Source: Clavibacter phaseoli
GTDB lineage: Bacteria > Actinomycetota > Actinomycetes > Actinomycetales > Microbacteriaceae
Assembly (NCBI RefSeq): GCF_021922925.1
Contig: NZ_CP040786.1
Location: forward strand, 1,488,001-1,552,000
Direction of reading: 5' to 3'
Length of the DNA stretch: 64,000 bases
Shown here: positions 8,956-16,896 of the stretch, one piece after another
How positions within the stretch are numbered: position 1 is the first letter of the stretch
Layout: each line of letters begins with the position of its first letter
Made by a program: the position numbers and the translations under genes
The notes under the pieces: model-generated
What the model was told of the DNA's origin: nothing
The model's database searches: none
Seen by the model: only the letters and a program-made list of their open reading frames with translations

Positions 8956-9243
8956 CTACTCCGGGGCGGGCGCGGGCGGATCCGTGCGGAAGCCGACCAA
9001 CCGATGCGTGCCGTCGCAGTAGGGCTTGATCGAGGAGACCCCGCAGCGGCACAGCGCGACGGTGCTGCGCGTCCGCGGCACCGGACGGCCCGCGGGGTCC
9101 ACGATCTCGAAGTCGCCGCGCACGAGCAGCGGTCCGTCCGGGTACGCGATGATGCGCGCCGGCTCGGGGGCGGACGACCGGGCGGACGACCGGGCGGGCG
9201 CCGGGCCCGACGCGGAGGCCCTGTCGGCGGACGACGCGCTCAC
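8956..9243 (-). CDS. CDGSH iron-sulfur domain protein
   Basis: Small protein of 95 residues with a C-terminal CDGSH cluster site: CRCGVSSIKPYCDGTH fits C-X-C-X2-(S/T)-X3-P-X-C-D-G-(S/A/T)-H, which holds a [2Fe-2S] cluster by three Cys and one His. The first 35 residues are a Ser/Ala/Pro-rich, probably disordered lead-in. The GTG start overlaps the stop of the upstream haem-oxygenase-fold gene (GTGA). CDGSH proteins act in redox sensing or cluster transfer. Coupling to a di-iron or haem-oxygenase-fold enzyme suggests a shared redox task. Confidence 0.9.
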   Translation of the reverse strand: MSASSADRASASGPAPARSSARSSAPEPARIIAYPDGPLLVRGDFEIVDPAGRPVPRTRSTVALCRCGVSSIKPYCDGTHRLVGFRTDPPAPAPE

Positions 9244-10373
9244 GCGGCGACCACGGCGGCGGTCGATCCCTCGCGCAACGACGACCGGCCGGCCTGCCAG
9301 CTCGCCAGCACGTGCGCGCCGACCCAGCCCTCGACCTCGAGGCACGCGGCCGCGCCGAACAGCACGTCGTCGAGCAGCTCGGGCTCGGACTCCACGAGCC
9401 CGCCCGCGAGGTCGTGCGCCGCGATCTGCTCGTGCACGGCGTCCGCCTCGACGTGCTCGTCGTAGTACCAGGCGACGTCGTCGCCGAAGCCGAGGCGGCG
9501 GATCCCGCTGGCGTAGAGGCGGCTGGGCACGCTCGAGGTCATCTCGAACGCGGCGAGGTGGCCGACGATGGCGCCGCGGAGGCGCCGGTGCAGGCCGAAC
9601 AGCGACATGGCGTTGGAGGACGCGAGCGTGATCGCGGGCACGTCGTCGAGGTACGCGCCGTAGCGGTCGTCGAGGCCGACGCCGCGGAGCGTCGCGCCGA
9701 AGATGGACGCGTGCACGCGCTCGGGCCGGCCGCCGCCGTACTCGTCGGCCTGGATCTCCACGAGGGCGGCCTTGGCGCGGCCGCGGAGGCGCGGGATCGC
9801 CCAGGAGTGCGGGTCGGCCTCGCCGAGCGTGTAGATCGACCGCTGCACGAGGAACTCGCAGAGCTGCTCCACGCTCGCCTTCCGCGCGACGAAGCGCGAC
9901 AGGGACGGGCCGGAGTCCGCCGAGGTGAGCGCGAAGAGCGCGGCCGCGACGCCCGCGGACGTGGGCTCCGGGCGCTCGGGCACGGCGATGCGCTCGCGCA
10001 GGGCGGCCTCGAACGCGCGCTCGAGGATCCCGCGCACGGCGATCAGCCGCGGGTCCCACTCGCGGTCGTCGTCCACGCCGTCGAGGCCGGCGTGGTGGAG
10101 CTCGTAGAGGCAGAACAGGGCCAGCTGGACGTCGTCGTCGCGGACGACGTCGTCCGTCGCGGCGAGCGCCTCCGCGGCGAGCGCCGCGAGGTCGGGGGCG
10201 GAGGCGATGGCGCGGGCGTCGGCGGCGGCGGTGCCGGGTCCAGGCGCGACCGGCGCGGCGGATCCGCCGGCGAGGTCGACGAGGAGCGCCGCGCTGAGGG
10301 GTCCGCGCGCGGCGGGGAGGGGCGACGGGAGGGTGCGCACCGCTTCGTGGGCGGTCGCGAGCAGATCGGTCAT
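9240..10373 (-). CDS. Iron-containing redox enzyme family protein (haem-oxygenase fold)
   Basis: Helical enzyme of 377 residues resembling the haem-oxygenase-like di-iron oxidase family (Haem_oxygenas_2). Candidate metal ligands fall in LYELHHAGLDG, VEIQADEYGGGRPERVH, GHLAAFEMTSS and YYDEHVEADAVHEQI, matching the spread E/H/D ligands of the fold. Members include N-oxygenases and fatty-acid decarboxylases, so the reaction is open. The ATG at 10373 follows a CAGTGT -10-like hexamer by 6 nt. The GGAGG before the ATG is too close to act as a ribosome binding site. It is coupled to the CDGSH gene downstream. Confidence 0.82.
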   Translation of the reverse strand: MTDLLATAHEAVRTLPSPLPAARGPLSAALLVDLAGGSAAPVAPGPGTAAADARAIASAPDLAALAAEALAATDDVVRDDDVQLALFCLYELHHAGLDGVDDDREWDPRLIAVRGILERAFEAALRERIAVPERPEPTSAGVAAALFALTSADSGPSLSRFVARKASVEQLCEFLVQRSIYTLGEADPHSWAIPRLRGRAKAALVEIQADEYGGGRPERVHASIFGATLRGVGLDDRYGAYLDDVPAITLASSNAMSLFGLHRRLRGAIVGHLAAFEMTSSVPSRLYASGIRRLGFGDDVAWYYDEHVEADAVHEQIAAHDLAGGLVESEPELLDDVLFGAAACLEVEGWVGAHVLASWQAGRSSLREGSTAAVVAA

Positions 10374-10385
10374 GCCTCCACACTG
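10374..10385 (-). promoter_or_regulatory. Leaderless -10 element of the redox enzyme gene
   Basis: On the minus strand CAGTGT (plus 10380-10385) is followed by 6 nt and the ATG at 10373. Confidence 0.45.
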
Positions 10386-10498
10386 CTCCGCCCGCGGTCG
10401 GCCCGGCCGGGCGTGTCGGCGTCTCCCCCGGGCAGCGGTAAGGGCTCGGGGGCGGGCCGCGCGGCCTGCGGGTGCGCCGTCACCACCCGGCGCATGTG

Positions 10499-10532
10499 TT
10501 GACATGATTTATCCCATCGGATTGAGTTAAGT
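10499..10532 (+). promoter_or_regulatory. Candidate promoter of the alpha-mannosidase gene
   Basis: A consensus -35 TTGACA at 10499-10504 opens an unusually AT-rich patch. No hexamer at 16-18 bp is a clean TAnnnT (TTGAGT at 10522-10527 is the best placed), so the -10 is uncertain. A short inverted pair ATCC/GGAT at 10511-10522 lies in the spacer and could be an operator. The rest of 10386-10636 shows no gene. Confidence 0.4.
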
Positions 10533-10636
10533 CGATGGCGACGAGGCCAGGTCGTCCGCCGCGCGGACGCGCCCGCGCCTCGCACGGCCATCCGCACGCC
10601 GCCCGCGGTCCGCCGCGCCATCGACTGGAGATGACC

Positions 10637-13600
10637 ATGCCCCCCACCACCGCGCTCGCCGAGGCCCGCGTCGCCCGCTTCGTGCAGGACCGCCTGACGC
10701 CCCACATCCACCGCCGCCGGATCCCGCTCGCCATCGAGGCGTGGGACGCGCCCGGCGAGCCGGTGCCGTTCGCGGAGGCCGTGCGGCAGGACTACCGGCC
10801 GTTCGCGGTCGGCACGCCGTGGAGCAGGGCGTGGGGCACGACGTGGTTCCATGTCACCGGCACCGTGCCGGAGGACGGGGCCGCCGCGGGCACGGCGCTC
10901 GAGGTGCTCGTCGACCTCGGCTTCAGCGACCGCCAGCCCGGGTTCCAGGCCGAGGGCCTCGTGCACCGGCCCGACGGCAGCGTCGTCAAGGCGATCGAGC
11001 CGTGCAACGGCTACGTGCCGCTCGCCGCGATCGGGGCGGGCACCGCGCCCGGCACCCCCATCGACCTCTGGATAGAGGCGGCCTCCAACCCCGACGTCGG
11101 CGGGAACTCCTTCTACGGCGAGACGCCGCTCGGCGACCTCGCGACCGCGGGCGACGACCCCATCTACACGCTCCGGACCATGGAGCTCGCGTGGCGCGAC
11201 GAGGCGGTCTGGGAGCTCGACCGCGACGTCTGGACGCTGCAGGGGCTCATGGGCCAGCTGGATCCGGCGTCGTCGCGACGCGCGGAGATCCTCGCGGCGC
11301 TCGAGCGGGCGTGCGACGCGGTGGACCCCGACGACGTCGCCGGGACCGCCGCCGCCGGCCGGGACGCGCTCCGGGCCGTGCTCGCCGCGCCCGCGCACGC
11401 CAGCGCGCACCGGGTCACCGCGGTCGGCCACGCGCACATCGACTCGGCGTGGCTCTGGCCCGTGCGCGAGACCCGCCGGAAGGTCGCCCGCACGTTCTCC
11501 AACGTGCTCGCGCTCATGGACGAGGATCCCGACTTCGTCTTCGCGGCCAGCAGCGCGCAGCAGTACGCATGGCTGAAGGAGGACCACCCGGAGCTGTTCG
11601 AGCGGCTCCGCCGGCGCGTGGCCGAGGGCCGCTTCGTGCCCGTCGGCGGCATGTGGGTCGAGTCGGACACGAACATGCCGGGCGGCGAGGCGCTCGTCCG
11701 CCAGCTCGTGCAGGGCAAGCGCTTCTTCCTGGAGGAGTTCGGGATCGACGCCCGCGAGGTGTGGCTCCCCGACTCCTTCGGCTACACGGGCGCCCTCCCG
11801 CAGATCGTGCGCGGCGCGGGCGCCGAGTACTTCCTCACCCAGAAGCAGTCGTGGAACGAGACGAACACGATGCCGCACCACACGTTCCTCTGGGAGGGCA
11901 TCGACGGCAGCCGCGTCCTCACGCACTTCCCGCCGGTGGACTCCTACAACTCCGACCTCTCCGGGGAGGACCTCGCGCGCGCCGAGCGGCAGCACGCCGA
12001 GAAGGCCGTGCACAACGCGTCCATCGTCCCGTTCGGCTGGGGCGACGGCGGTGGCGGGCCGACCCGCGAGATGACCGCGGCGGCGCACCGCACGCGCGAC
12101 CTCGAAGGGTCGCCGCGCGTGGAGCTCGGCACGCCGCTGTCGTTCTTCGACGCCGCGAGGGCCGCGATCCCGGATCCGCACGTGTGGTCGGGCGAGATGT
12201 ACCTCGAGTTCCACCGCGGCACGTACACGTCGCAGGCGCGCACGAAGCAGGGCAACCGGCGCAGCGAGCACCTGCTGCGGGAGGCGGAGCTGTGGCTCGC
12301 GACCGCCGCCGTGCGCGACCTCGTCGCCTACCCGCACGACGAGCTCGACGCGCTCTGGCGCACCGTGCTGCTGCTGCAGTTCCACGACATCCTCCCGGGC
12401 ACGTCGATCGCCTGGGTGCACCAGGAGGCCGAGCGCGAGCACGCGCGCGTGCAGGGCCGGCTCCTGGAGCTCGTCGCCGAGGCGCAGTCCGCGCTCGCGG
12501 GATCGGGCGACCGGCGCATCGCGTTCAACGCGGCGCCCGTGGACGCGGCGGGCGTGGGCGCGCTGTCGGCCGCGGTCGTGGATCACGCGCCCGCCTCCCC
12601 CGCGCCCGTCGCGGACGGCGACGGCTGGCTCCTCGACAACGGGCTCGTCCGCGCGCGGTTCGACGCCGACGGCACGGTCTCCTCGCTCGTCGACGCCGCA
12701 TCCGGCCGCGACCTCGTCGCCCCCGGCCAGCGCCTCGGCCTCCTCCAGCTGTTCCGCGACACCCCGAACCAGTGGGACGCGTGGGACATCGACGACGCCT
12801 ACCGCCGCAACCGCACCGACCTCACCGACGTCCAGGCGGTGCGGATCGACGGCGACGCCCTCGTGGTCGAGCGGGCGTTCGGCGCGTCGCGCGTCACGCA
12901 GACGTGGACGCTGCCCGCCGGCGAGCCGGAGCTGCAGGTGGTCACCGACGTCGACTGGCACGAGCGGCAGAAGCTCCTCAAGCTGGCGTTCCCGCTCGAC
13001 GTGCACGGCGACCGCGCCGCGTCCGAGGTGCAGTTCGGGCACGTGCAGCGCGTCACCCACGCGAACACGTCGTGGGAGACGGCGCGCTTCGAGACGGTCG
13101 CGCACCGCTGGGTGCACGTGGGCGAGCCCGGCTTCGGCGTGGCGGTCGCGAACGACGCGACGTACGGGCACGACGTGACGCGGATCCCCCGCCCCGACGG
13201 CGGCAGCGCGACCCTCGTGCGCCAGTCGCTCCTCCGGGCGCCCGTGTTCCCCGACCCGCACGCCGACCAGGGCCGGCACGTGCTGCGCAGCGCGGTGCGC
13301 GTCGCGCCCGACGTGCTCGACGCCGCCGACGCGGGCTACCGGCTCAACCTGCCGGTGCGCGAGGTCACCGGCGACCACGGCGTCGCGCCGCTCGTCACGT
13401 CGTCGAACGCGGCCGTGGTGATCGAGGCCGTCAAGCTCGCGGAGGACCGCTCGGGCGACCTCGTCGTGCGGATCTACGAGGCGCGCGGCGGGCGAGAGCA
13501 GGCGGTGGTGCGGGTGGATCCGGCGGCCGGGCTCGGCGACGCCGTCCGCACCGACCTCCTGGAGCGGCCCCTCGCGGGCGAGGACGCGCAGGTCTCGGCC

Positions 13601-13663
13601 GACGGGATCGCGCTGACGCTCCGGCCGTTCGAGATCGCGACCCTGCGGTTCGCCCGGCGGTAG
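10637..13663 (+). CDS. Alpha-mannosidase, glycoside hydrolase family 38
   Basis: Large cytosolic GH38 alpha-mannosidase of 1008 residues, near the usual bacterial length, releasing alpha-linked mannose from oligosaccharides or glycans. AVGHAHIDSAWLWPVRETRRK carries the zinc ligands (H-x-D) that open the catalytic domain. VWLPDSFGYTGALPQI holds the nucleophile Asp. LQFHDILPGTSIAWVH is the conserved third metal-site region. The last 400 residues are the beta-sandwich domains. GGAG lies 6 nt before the ATG at 10637; an in-frame ATG at 10631 is the alternative. It has its own AT-rich promoter region and no transporter next to it. Confidence 0.93.
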   Translation: MPPTTALAEARVARFVQDRLTPHIHRRRIPLAIEAWDAPGEPVPFAEAVRQDYRPFAVGTPWSRAWGTTWFHVTGTVPEDGAAAGTALEVLVDLGFSDRQPGFQAEGLVHRPDGSVVKAIEPCNGYVPLAAIGAGTAPGTPIDLWIEAASNPDVGGNSFYGETPLGDLATAGDDPIYTLRTMELAWRDEAVWELDRDVWTLQGLMGQLDPASSRRAEILAALERACDAVDPDDVAGTAAAGRDALRAVLAAPAHASAHRVTAVGHAHIDSAWLWPVRETRRKVARTFSNVLALMDEDPDFVFAASSAQQYAWLKEDHPELFERLRRRVAEGRFVPVGGMWVESDTNMPGGEALVRQLVQGKRFFLEEFGIDAREVWLPDSFGYTGALPQIVRGAGAEYFLTQKQSWNETNTMPHHTFLWEGIDGSRVLTHFPPVDSYNSDLSGEDLARAERQHAEKAVHNASIVPFGWGDGGGGPTREMTAAAHRTRDLEGSPRVELGTPLSFFDAARAAIPDPHVWSGEMYLEFHRGTYTSQARTKQGNRRSEHLLREAELWLATAAVRDLVAYPHDELDALWRTVLLLQFHDILPGTSIAWVHQEAEREHARVQGRLLELVAEAQSALAGSGDRRIAFNAAPVDAAGVGALSAAVVDHAPASPAPVADGDGWLLDNGLVRARFDADGTVSSLVDAASGRDLVAPGQRLGLLQLFRDTPNQWDAWDIDDAYRRNRTDLTDVQAVRIDGDALVVERAFGASRVTQTWTLPAGEPELQVVTDVDWHERQKLLKLAFPLDVHGDRAASEVQFGHVQRVTHANTSWETARFETVAHRWVHVGEPGFGVAVANDATYGHDVTRIPRPDGGSATLVRQSLLRAPVFPDPHADQGRHVLRSAVRVAPDVLDAADAGYRLNLPVREVTGDHGVAPLVTSSNAAVVIEAVKLAEDRSGDLVVRIYEARGGREQAVVRVDPAAGLGDAVRTDLLERPLAGEDAQVSADGIALTLRPFEIATLRFARR

Positions 13664-13679
13664 CCGCGATGCCCGCGCG

Positions 13680-13718
13680 GCGGGGCGCGGCCGGTCAGTC
13701 GACCGGCGGCCGCCCCGC
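13680..13718. terminator. Bidirectional hairpin between convergent genes
   Basis: GCGGGGCG with CGGCCGGT pairs with ACCGG and CGGCCGCCCCGC around a short loop, with one bulge. It starts 17 bp after the alpha-mannosidase stop and overlaps the last codons of the DinB gene on the other strand. There is no U-tract, as is common in high-GC actinobacteria. Confidence 0.55.
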
Positions 13719-14336
13719 AGCTTGGCGGGCGATCCGCGCGGTCTCCGCGTGCTCGGCCCGCCAGAAGGCGGCGTCGCCCTCCGGCAGGTTGCCGTTGTCG
13801 ACGCGCAGCCCCGCGGATCCGTCCACGAGCTCGCGGAGCACGTCCGCGTGCCCCGCGTGCCGGTTGAGCTCGGCGATGAGGTGCACGGCGATCCGCTGCA
13901 CGGTCACCCGCCCGGCCTCCCCCGGCCACCACGGCACGCGGCCGACGGCGTCGAGCGGCAGCGCCCGCAGCGTCGCCTCGGAGTGCGCGCCGACGCGGCG
14001 GGACAGCCCGACGACGTCCTCGCGCGACTCCTCCGCGGTCGCGCGCATGTCGGCGTTCGGCGGCGCGTCCTCCGCCATCCAGGGCAGCTCCTCGGGGAAC
14101 GGCCGGCCGAAGACCGAGCCGAGGTAGCCGGCCTCCACGCCCGCCGCGTGCTTCACGAGGCCGAGCAGGTTGGATCCCGTCGGCACGAGCGGCCGGCGGA
14201 CGTCGTGCTCGCCGAGGCCGTCGAGCTTCCAGACGAGCGCCTCGCGGGCGAGGCGGAGGTGGCGGATGAGGTCGTCGCGGACGGCGTCGTCGCCGCGCTC
14301 GGAGGGCGTGTCGGATGAGGGCTGCGCTGCGGTCAT
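13695..14336 (-). CDS. DinB family protein (DUF664)
   Basis: Four-helix-bundle protein of 213 residues of the DinB/DUF664 superfamily, which includes mycothiol-dependent transferases in Actinobacteria. The metal triad candidates are the His in GLVKHAAGVE and the pair in AVHLIAELNRHAGHADVLRELVDG. The ATG follows a GATGCT -10-like hexamer by 6 nt. It is monocistronic, convergent with alpha-mannosidase. A thiol-dependent detoxification role is possible but cannot be shown here. Confidence 0.85.
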   Translation of the reverse strand: MTAAQPSSDTPSERGDDAVRDDLIRHLRLAREALVWKLDGLGEHDVRRPLVPTGSNLLGLVKHAAGVEAGYLGSVFGRPFPEELPWMAEDAPPNADMRATAEESREDVVGLSRRVGAHSEATLRALPLDAVGRVPWWPGEAGRVTVQRIAVHLIAELNRHAGHADVLRELVDGSAGLRVDNGNLPEGDAAFWRAEHAETARIARQAAGRPPVD

Positions 14337-14348
14337 GCCGCGAGCATC
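14337..14348 (-). promoter_or_regulatory. Leaderless -10 element of the DinB gene
   Basis: On the minus strand GATGCT (plus 14343-14348) lies 6 nt before the ATG at 14336. Confidence 0.4.
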
Positions 14349-14384
14349 CCAGCCCCCTCCGACGCGCGTCCAGCCCCGAACTAG

Positions 14385-15578
14385 TCAGCTAGGCCCGATC
14401 GGCTGCCCGCCGCGCGTGAAGTACGAGCGGGCGTCCCGCGGCCGGATGTCCGCGACCGCGTCCTGGAACAGCCGCATCGGGTGCGGCGTGAACGGGTGCT
14501 CGGCGATCGCGTCGAGGTCGAGCTCGATGCCGAGGCCCACGCCCTCGGGGATCATCACGTCGCCCTCCGCCGTCAGCTCCAGCCGCTCGTCCGAGATCTC
14601 CGACCGCCACGGCACATCCACCGCCATGATCTCGAGGTAGCGGAAGTTCGGCAGGGTCGCGCCGAGCTGCAGCGTGGCCGCGGTGCTCAGCGGACCGCTG
14701 GGGTTGTGCGGCGCGAACGGCACGTGGTGGTGCGCGGCGAGGGTCGAGATGAAGACCAGCTCCATCAGCCCGCCGGCGTGCGTCACGTCGGGCTGCACGA
14801 AGTCCACCGCGCCGCGCGCGAGCGGCCCGACGAACCCCTGCCGGCCGTACCAGCGCTCCCCCGCGGCGATCGCGACGGGCGACTTCGACCGGATCTCGAC
14901 CATCGCGTCGACGCCCTCCGGTGGGCAGGGCTCCTCGAAGAAGACCGGGTCGAACCGCTCGAGGCGCCGGGCGATGCGGATGGCGGTGGGCACGTCGAAG
15001 CGCCCGTGCCCCTCGATGAACAGCTCGACGTCGCCACCGACGGCGTCGCGCACGGCCGCGACCGACTCCAGCATCCGGTCGATGTCGCGGTCCGTCGCGT
15101 GCCGCTCGGCCGCCTCGAACGGATCCCACTTGAGGCCGCGGAAGCCCGTCGCGACGGTCGCGACCGCCGCGGCCGCGAAGTCCTCCGGCGCGCTGATCCC
15201 CGAGAACCAGCCGTTGGCGTACGCCCGGACCCGGTCGCGCACCTGCCCGCCGAGCATGCGGTGCACGGGCACGCCGAGCTCGCGTGCAGAGATGTCCCAG
15301 AGCGCCATCTCGAGCGCGCTCAGCGCGGTGCCGGTCACGGGTCCGCCGCGCCAGTAGCCGTCGCGCGCGACCTCGTGCACGACCTGCGCGATGCGGCGCG
15401 GATCCCGGCCGAGCACCGCCCGCTCGAGCACCTGGACGGCGCCCTGCACCGCGTGCTCCTGGCCCTCGAGCGTCGCCTCGGCGATCCCCGTGAGCCCCTC
15501 GTCCGTCTCGACGCGCAGGAACACGAGGTTGGTCCGGTAGAAGTCGACGACGACCGTGCTCACGCGCGTGATCCTCAT
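14385..15578 (-). CDS. Mandelate racemase/muconate lactonizing enzyme family protein (probable sugar-acid dehydratase)
   Basis: Enolase-superfamily enzyme of 397 residues. It has the N-terminal capping domain, GLKWDPF (general-base KxD region), metal-ligand segments ELFIEGHGRFD, FFEEPCPPE and IAAGERWYG, and the C-terminal HNPSGPLSTAA with the catalytic His of galactonate/glucarate-dehydratase-like members. It most likely dehydrates an acid sugar to a 2-keto-3-deoxy acid using Mg2+. The start overlaps the FAH-family gene stop (ATGA). The pair fits a sugar-acid degradation route; the exact sugar is unknown. Confidence 0.88.
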   Translation of the reverse strand: MRITRVSTVVVDFYRTNLVFLRVETDEGLTGIAEATLEGQEHAVQGAVQVLERAVLGRDPRRIAQVVHEVARDGYWRGGPVTGTALSALEMALWDISARELGVPVHRMLGGQVRDRVRAYANGWFSGISAPEDFAAAAVATVATGFRGLKWDPFEAAERHATDRDIDRMLESVAAVRDAVGGDVELFIEGHGRFDVPTAIRIARRLERFDPVFFEEPCPPEGVDAMVEIRSKSPVAIAAGERWYGRQGFVGPLARGAVDFVQPDVTHAGGLMELVFISTLAAHHHVPFAPHNPSGPLSTAATLQLGATLPNFRYLEIMAVDVPWRSEISDERLELTAEGDVMIPEGVGLGIELDLDAIAEHPFTPHPMRLFQDAVADIRPRDARSYFTRGGQPIGPS

Positions 15579-16786
15579 CGGGTCTCCCTCTCGGACAGGT
15601 GACGCATCAGCGCGCGCACGCCGAAGGTCCACGGCGCGCAGTCCTCGGCGGCGCGCACGCGGTTCTCGAGCGTGCCGAGCCGCGGCGACGAGATGCGCAC
15701 GACGTCGTCCCGGTGGTGCGTGAAGCCGCGCCCCGGGGCGTCGCGGTCGTCGGTGGGCGCGAACATCGTGCCGAGCATGAGCAGCGCGCCGTCCGGGTAG
15801 GAGTGGTGCGGGCCGATGAGCTGGCGCACGAGGTCGAGCGGGTCGCGGGAGATGAGCGACATGTCGGAGACGGCGCGGAGCGCGTACCCGTCGGCGCCGT
15901 CGACCGCGAGCGCGACCCGGAGCGCGCGCACGTCGTCCATCCCGAAACCCTCGTCGAGCAGGCGGATGAAGGGGCCCACCGCGCCGGACGCGTTGGCGTC
16001 CTTCGCGCGGCCGAGCAGGAGCGCGCTGCGCCCCTCGACATCGCGGAGGTTCACGTCGTTCGCGAGCGTCGCGCCGACGACGAGGCCGGCGGAGGAGACG
16101 ACGAGCGCGACCTCCGGCTCCGGGTTGTTCCAGTCGCTCGCGGCGAGGACGCCCACGTCGTCGCCCGTCCCGACGGTGCTGAGCGGCTGCCCCTTCGTGA
16201 AGATCTCGGCGTCCGTGCCGAGGCCCACCTCGAGGTAGGGGCTCCAGGTGCCCGCGGCGAGCATGGCGTCGCGGAGGCGGAGGGCGGCCGGGGAGCCGGG
16301 CACGACGTCGCGGACCTCCGCGCCGAGGAGGCGCGTGATCTCCTCCCGTACCGCGGAGGCGGCGGCCGCGTCTCCGCCGGCGCGCTCCTCGATGACGCGC
16401 TCCATGAGCGACGCGGCGAAGGTCACGCCCGCGGCCTTCACCGCCTGCAGGTCGACGGGCGACAGGATCCACGGCCGGGCCGGATCCCGGGTGTCCGGCC
16501 GCGCGTTCGCGACGACGTCCTCCACCGTGCCGAGCGGGCGCGGGGGCGCCTCGGTGACGAGGGCGACGGGATCCGGCGCGTCGGCCAGCTCGCTCACGGT
16601 GGCGACGACCGCGCTGAGGTCGTGGACCACGCCGTCCCGGACGACGACGGGTGACGGGCCGCCCGCCCGCGGATCCCAGACCCGGCCGACGAGGACGGCC
16701 CTGTCGGCATCCTCGGGCAGCGTGCCGACGGGCGCCGCGTCGGCGGGCCCGCGCCCGCGCCCGTCCTCGTAGGAGTGCTCCTGCAT
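15575..16786 (-). CDS. Fumarylacetoacetate hydrolase family protein
   Basis: FAH-superfamily enzyme of 403 residues, larger than the 280-residue minimal form because of an N-terminal domain. GTDAEIFTKGQPLS, the NNPEPEVALVVSS metal-binding E-x-E and ANDVNLRDVEGR are family hallmarks. Members cleave or dehydrate diketo or 2-keto-3-deoxy acids with Mg2+/Mn2+. Coupling to an enolase-superfamily dehydratase suggests it processes that enzyme's product. GGAG lies 8-9 nt before the ATG. A LacI-type regulator is transcribed divergently 110 bp away and is the likely controller. Confidence 0.87.
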   Translation of the reverse strand: MQEHSYEDGRGRGPADAAPVGTLPEDADRAVLVGRVWDPRAGGPSPVVVRDGVVHDLSAVVATVSELADAPDPVALVTEAPPRPLGTVEDVVANARPDTRDPARPWILSPVDLQAVKAAGVTFAASLMERVIEERAGGDAAAASAVREEITRLLGAEVRDVVPGSPAALRLRDAMLAAGTWSPYLEVGLGTDAEIFTKGQPLSTVGTGDDVGVLAASDWNNPEPEVALVVSSAGLVVGATLANDVNLRDVEGRSALLLGRAKDANASGAVGPFIRLLDEGFGMDDVRALRVALAVDGADGYALRAVSDMSLISRDPLDLVRQLIGPHHSYPDGALLMLGTMFAPTDDRDAPGRGFTHHRDDVVRISSPRLGTLENRVRAAEDCAPWTFGVRALMRHLSERETR

Positions 16787-16830
16787 GGCGACCGCTCCGT
16801 CCCGCGACGGGCGGGCGGGTCCCCGGTGCG

Positions 16831-16845
16831 TCGTCGCTGCGACGA
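16831..16845. promoter_or_regulatory. Inverted repeat in the FAH/LacI divergent intergenic
   Basis: TCGTCG and CGACGA form a perfect inverted repeat around CTG, centred between the divergent FAH-family and LacI-family genes. Position and symmetry fit an operator for the LacI-type protein. Confidence 0.35.
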
Positions 16846-16876
16846 GCGTGCCCCACCGGCGCCCCGCGGTCCACGG

Positions 16877-16896
16877 ATTTGCGCGAATATGGCGGG
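16877..16896 (+). promoter_or_regulatory. -10 element and overlapping operator-like palindrome of the LacI gene
   Basis: GAATAT at 16885-16890 lies 6 nt before the ATG at 16897, giving a leaderless start. The AT-rich ATTTGCGCGAATAT (16877-16890) is an imperfect palindrome with a central CG, the style of LacI-family operators. It overlaps the -10, which would allow autorepression. Confidence 0.4.

Noticed and set aside
10370..13378. A minus-strand open frame of 1002 codons opposite the alpha-mannosidase gene
   Set aside because: It is antisense to an unmistakable GH38 enzyme, is Arg/Val/His-rich with no domain pattern, and arises from the lack of stops in the complementary frame of high-GC DNA.
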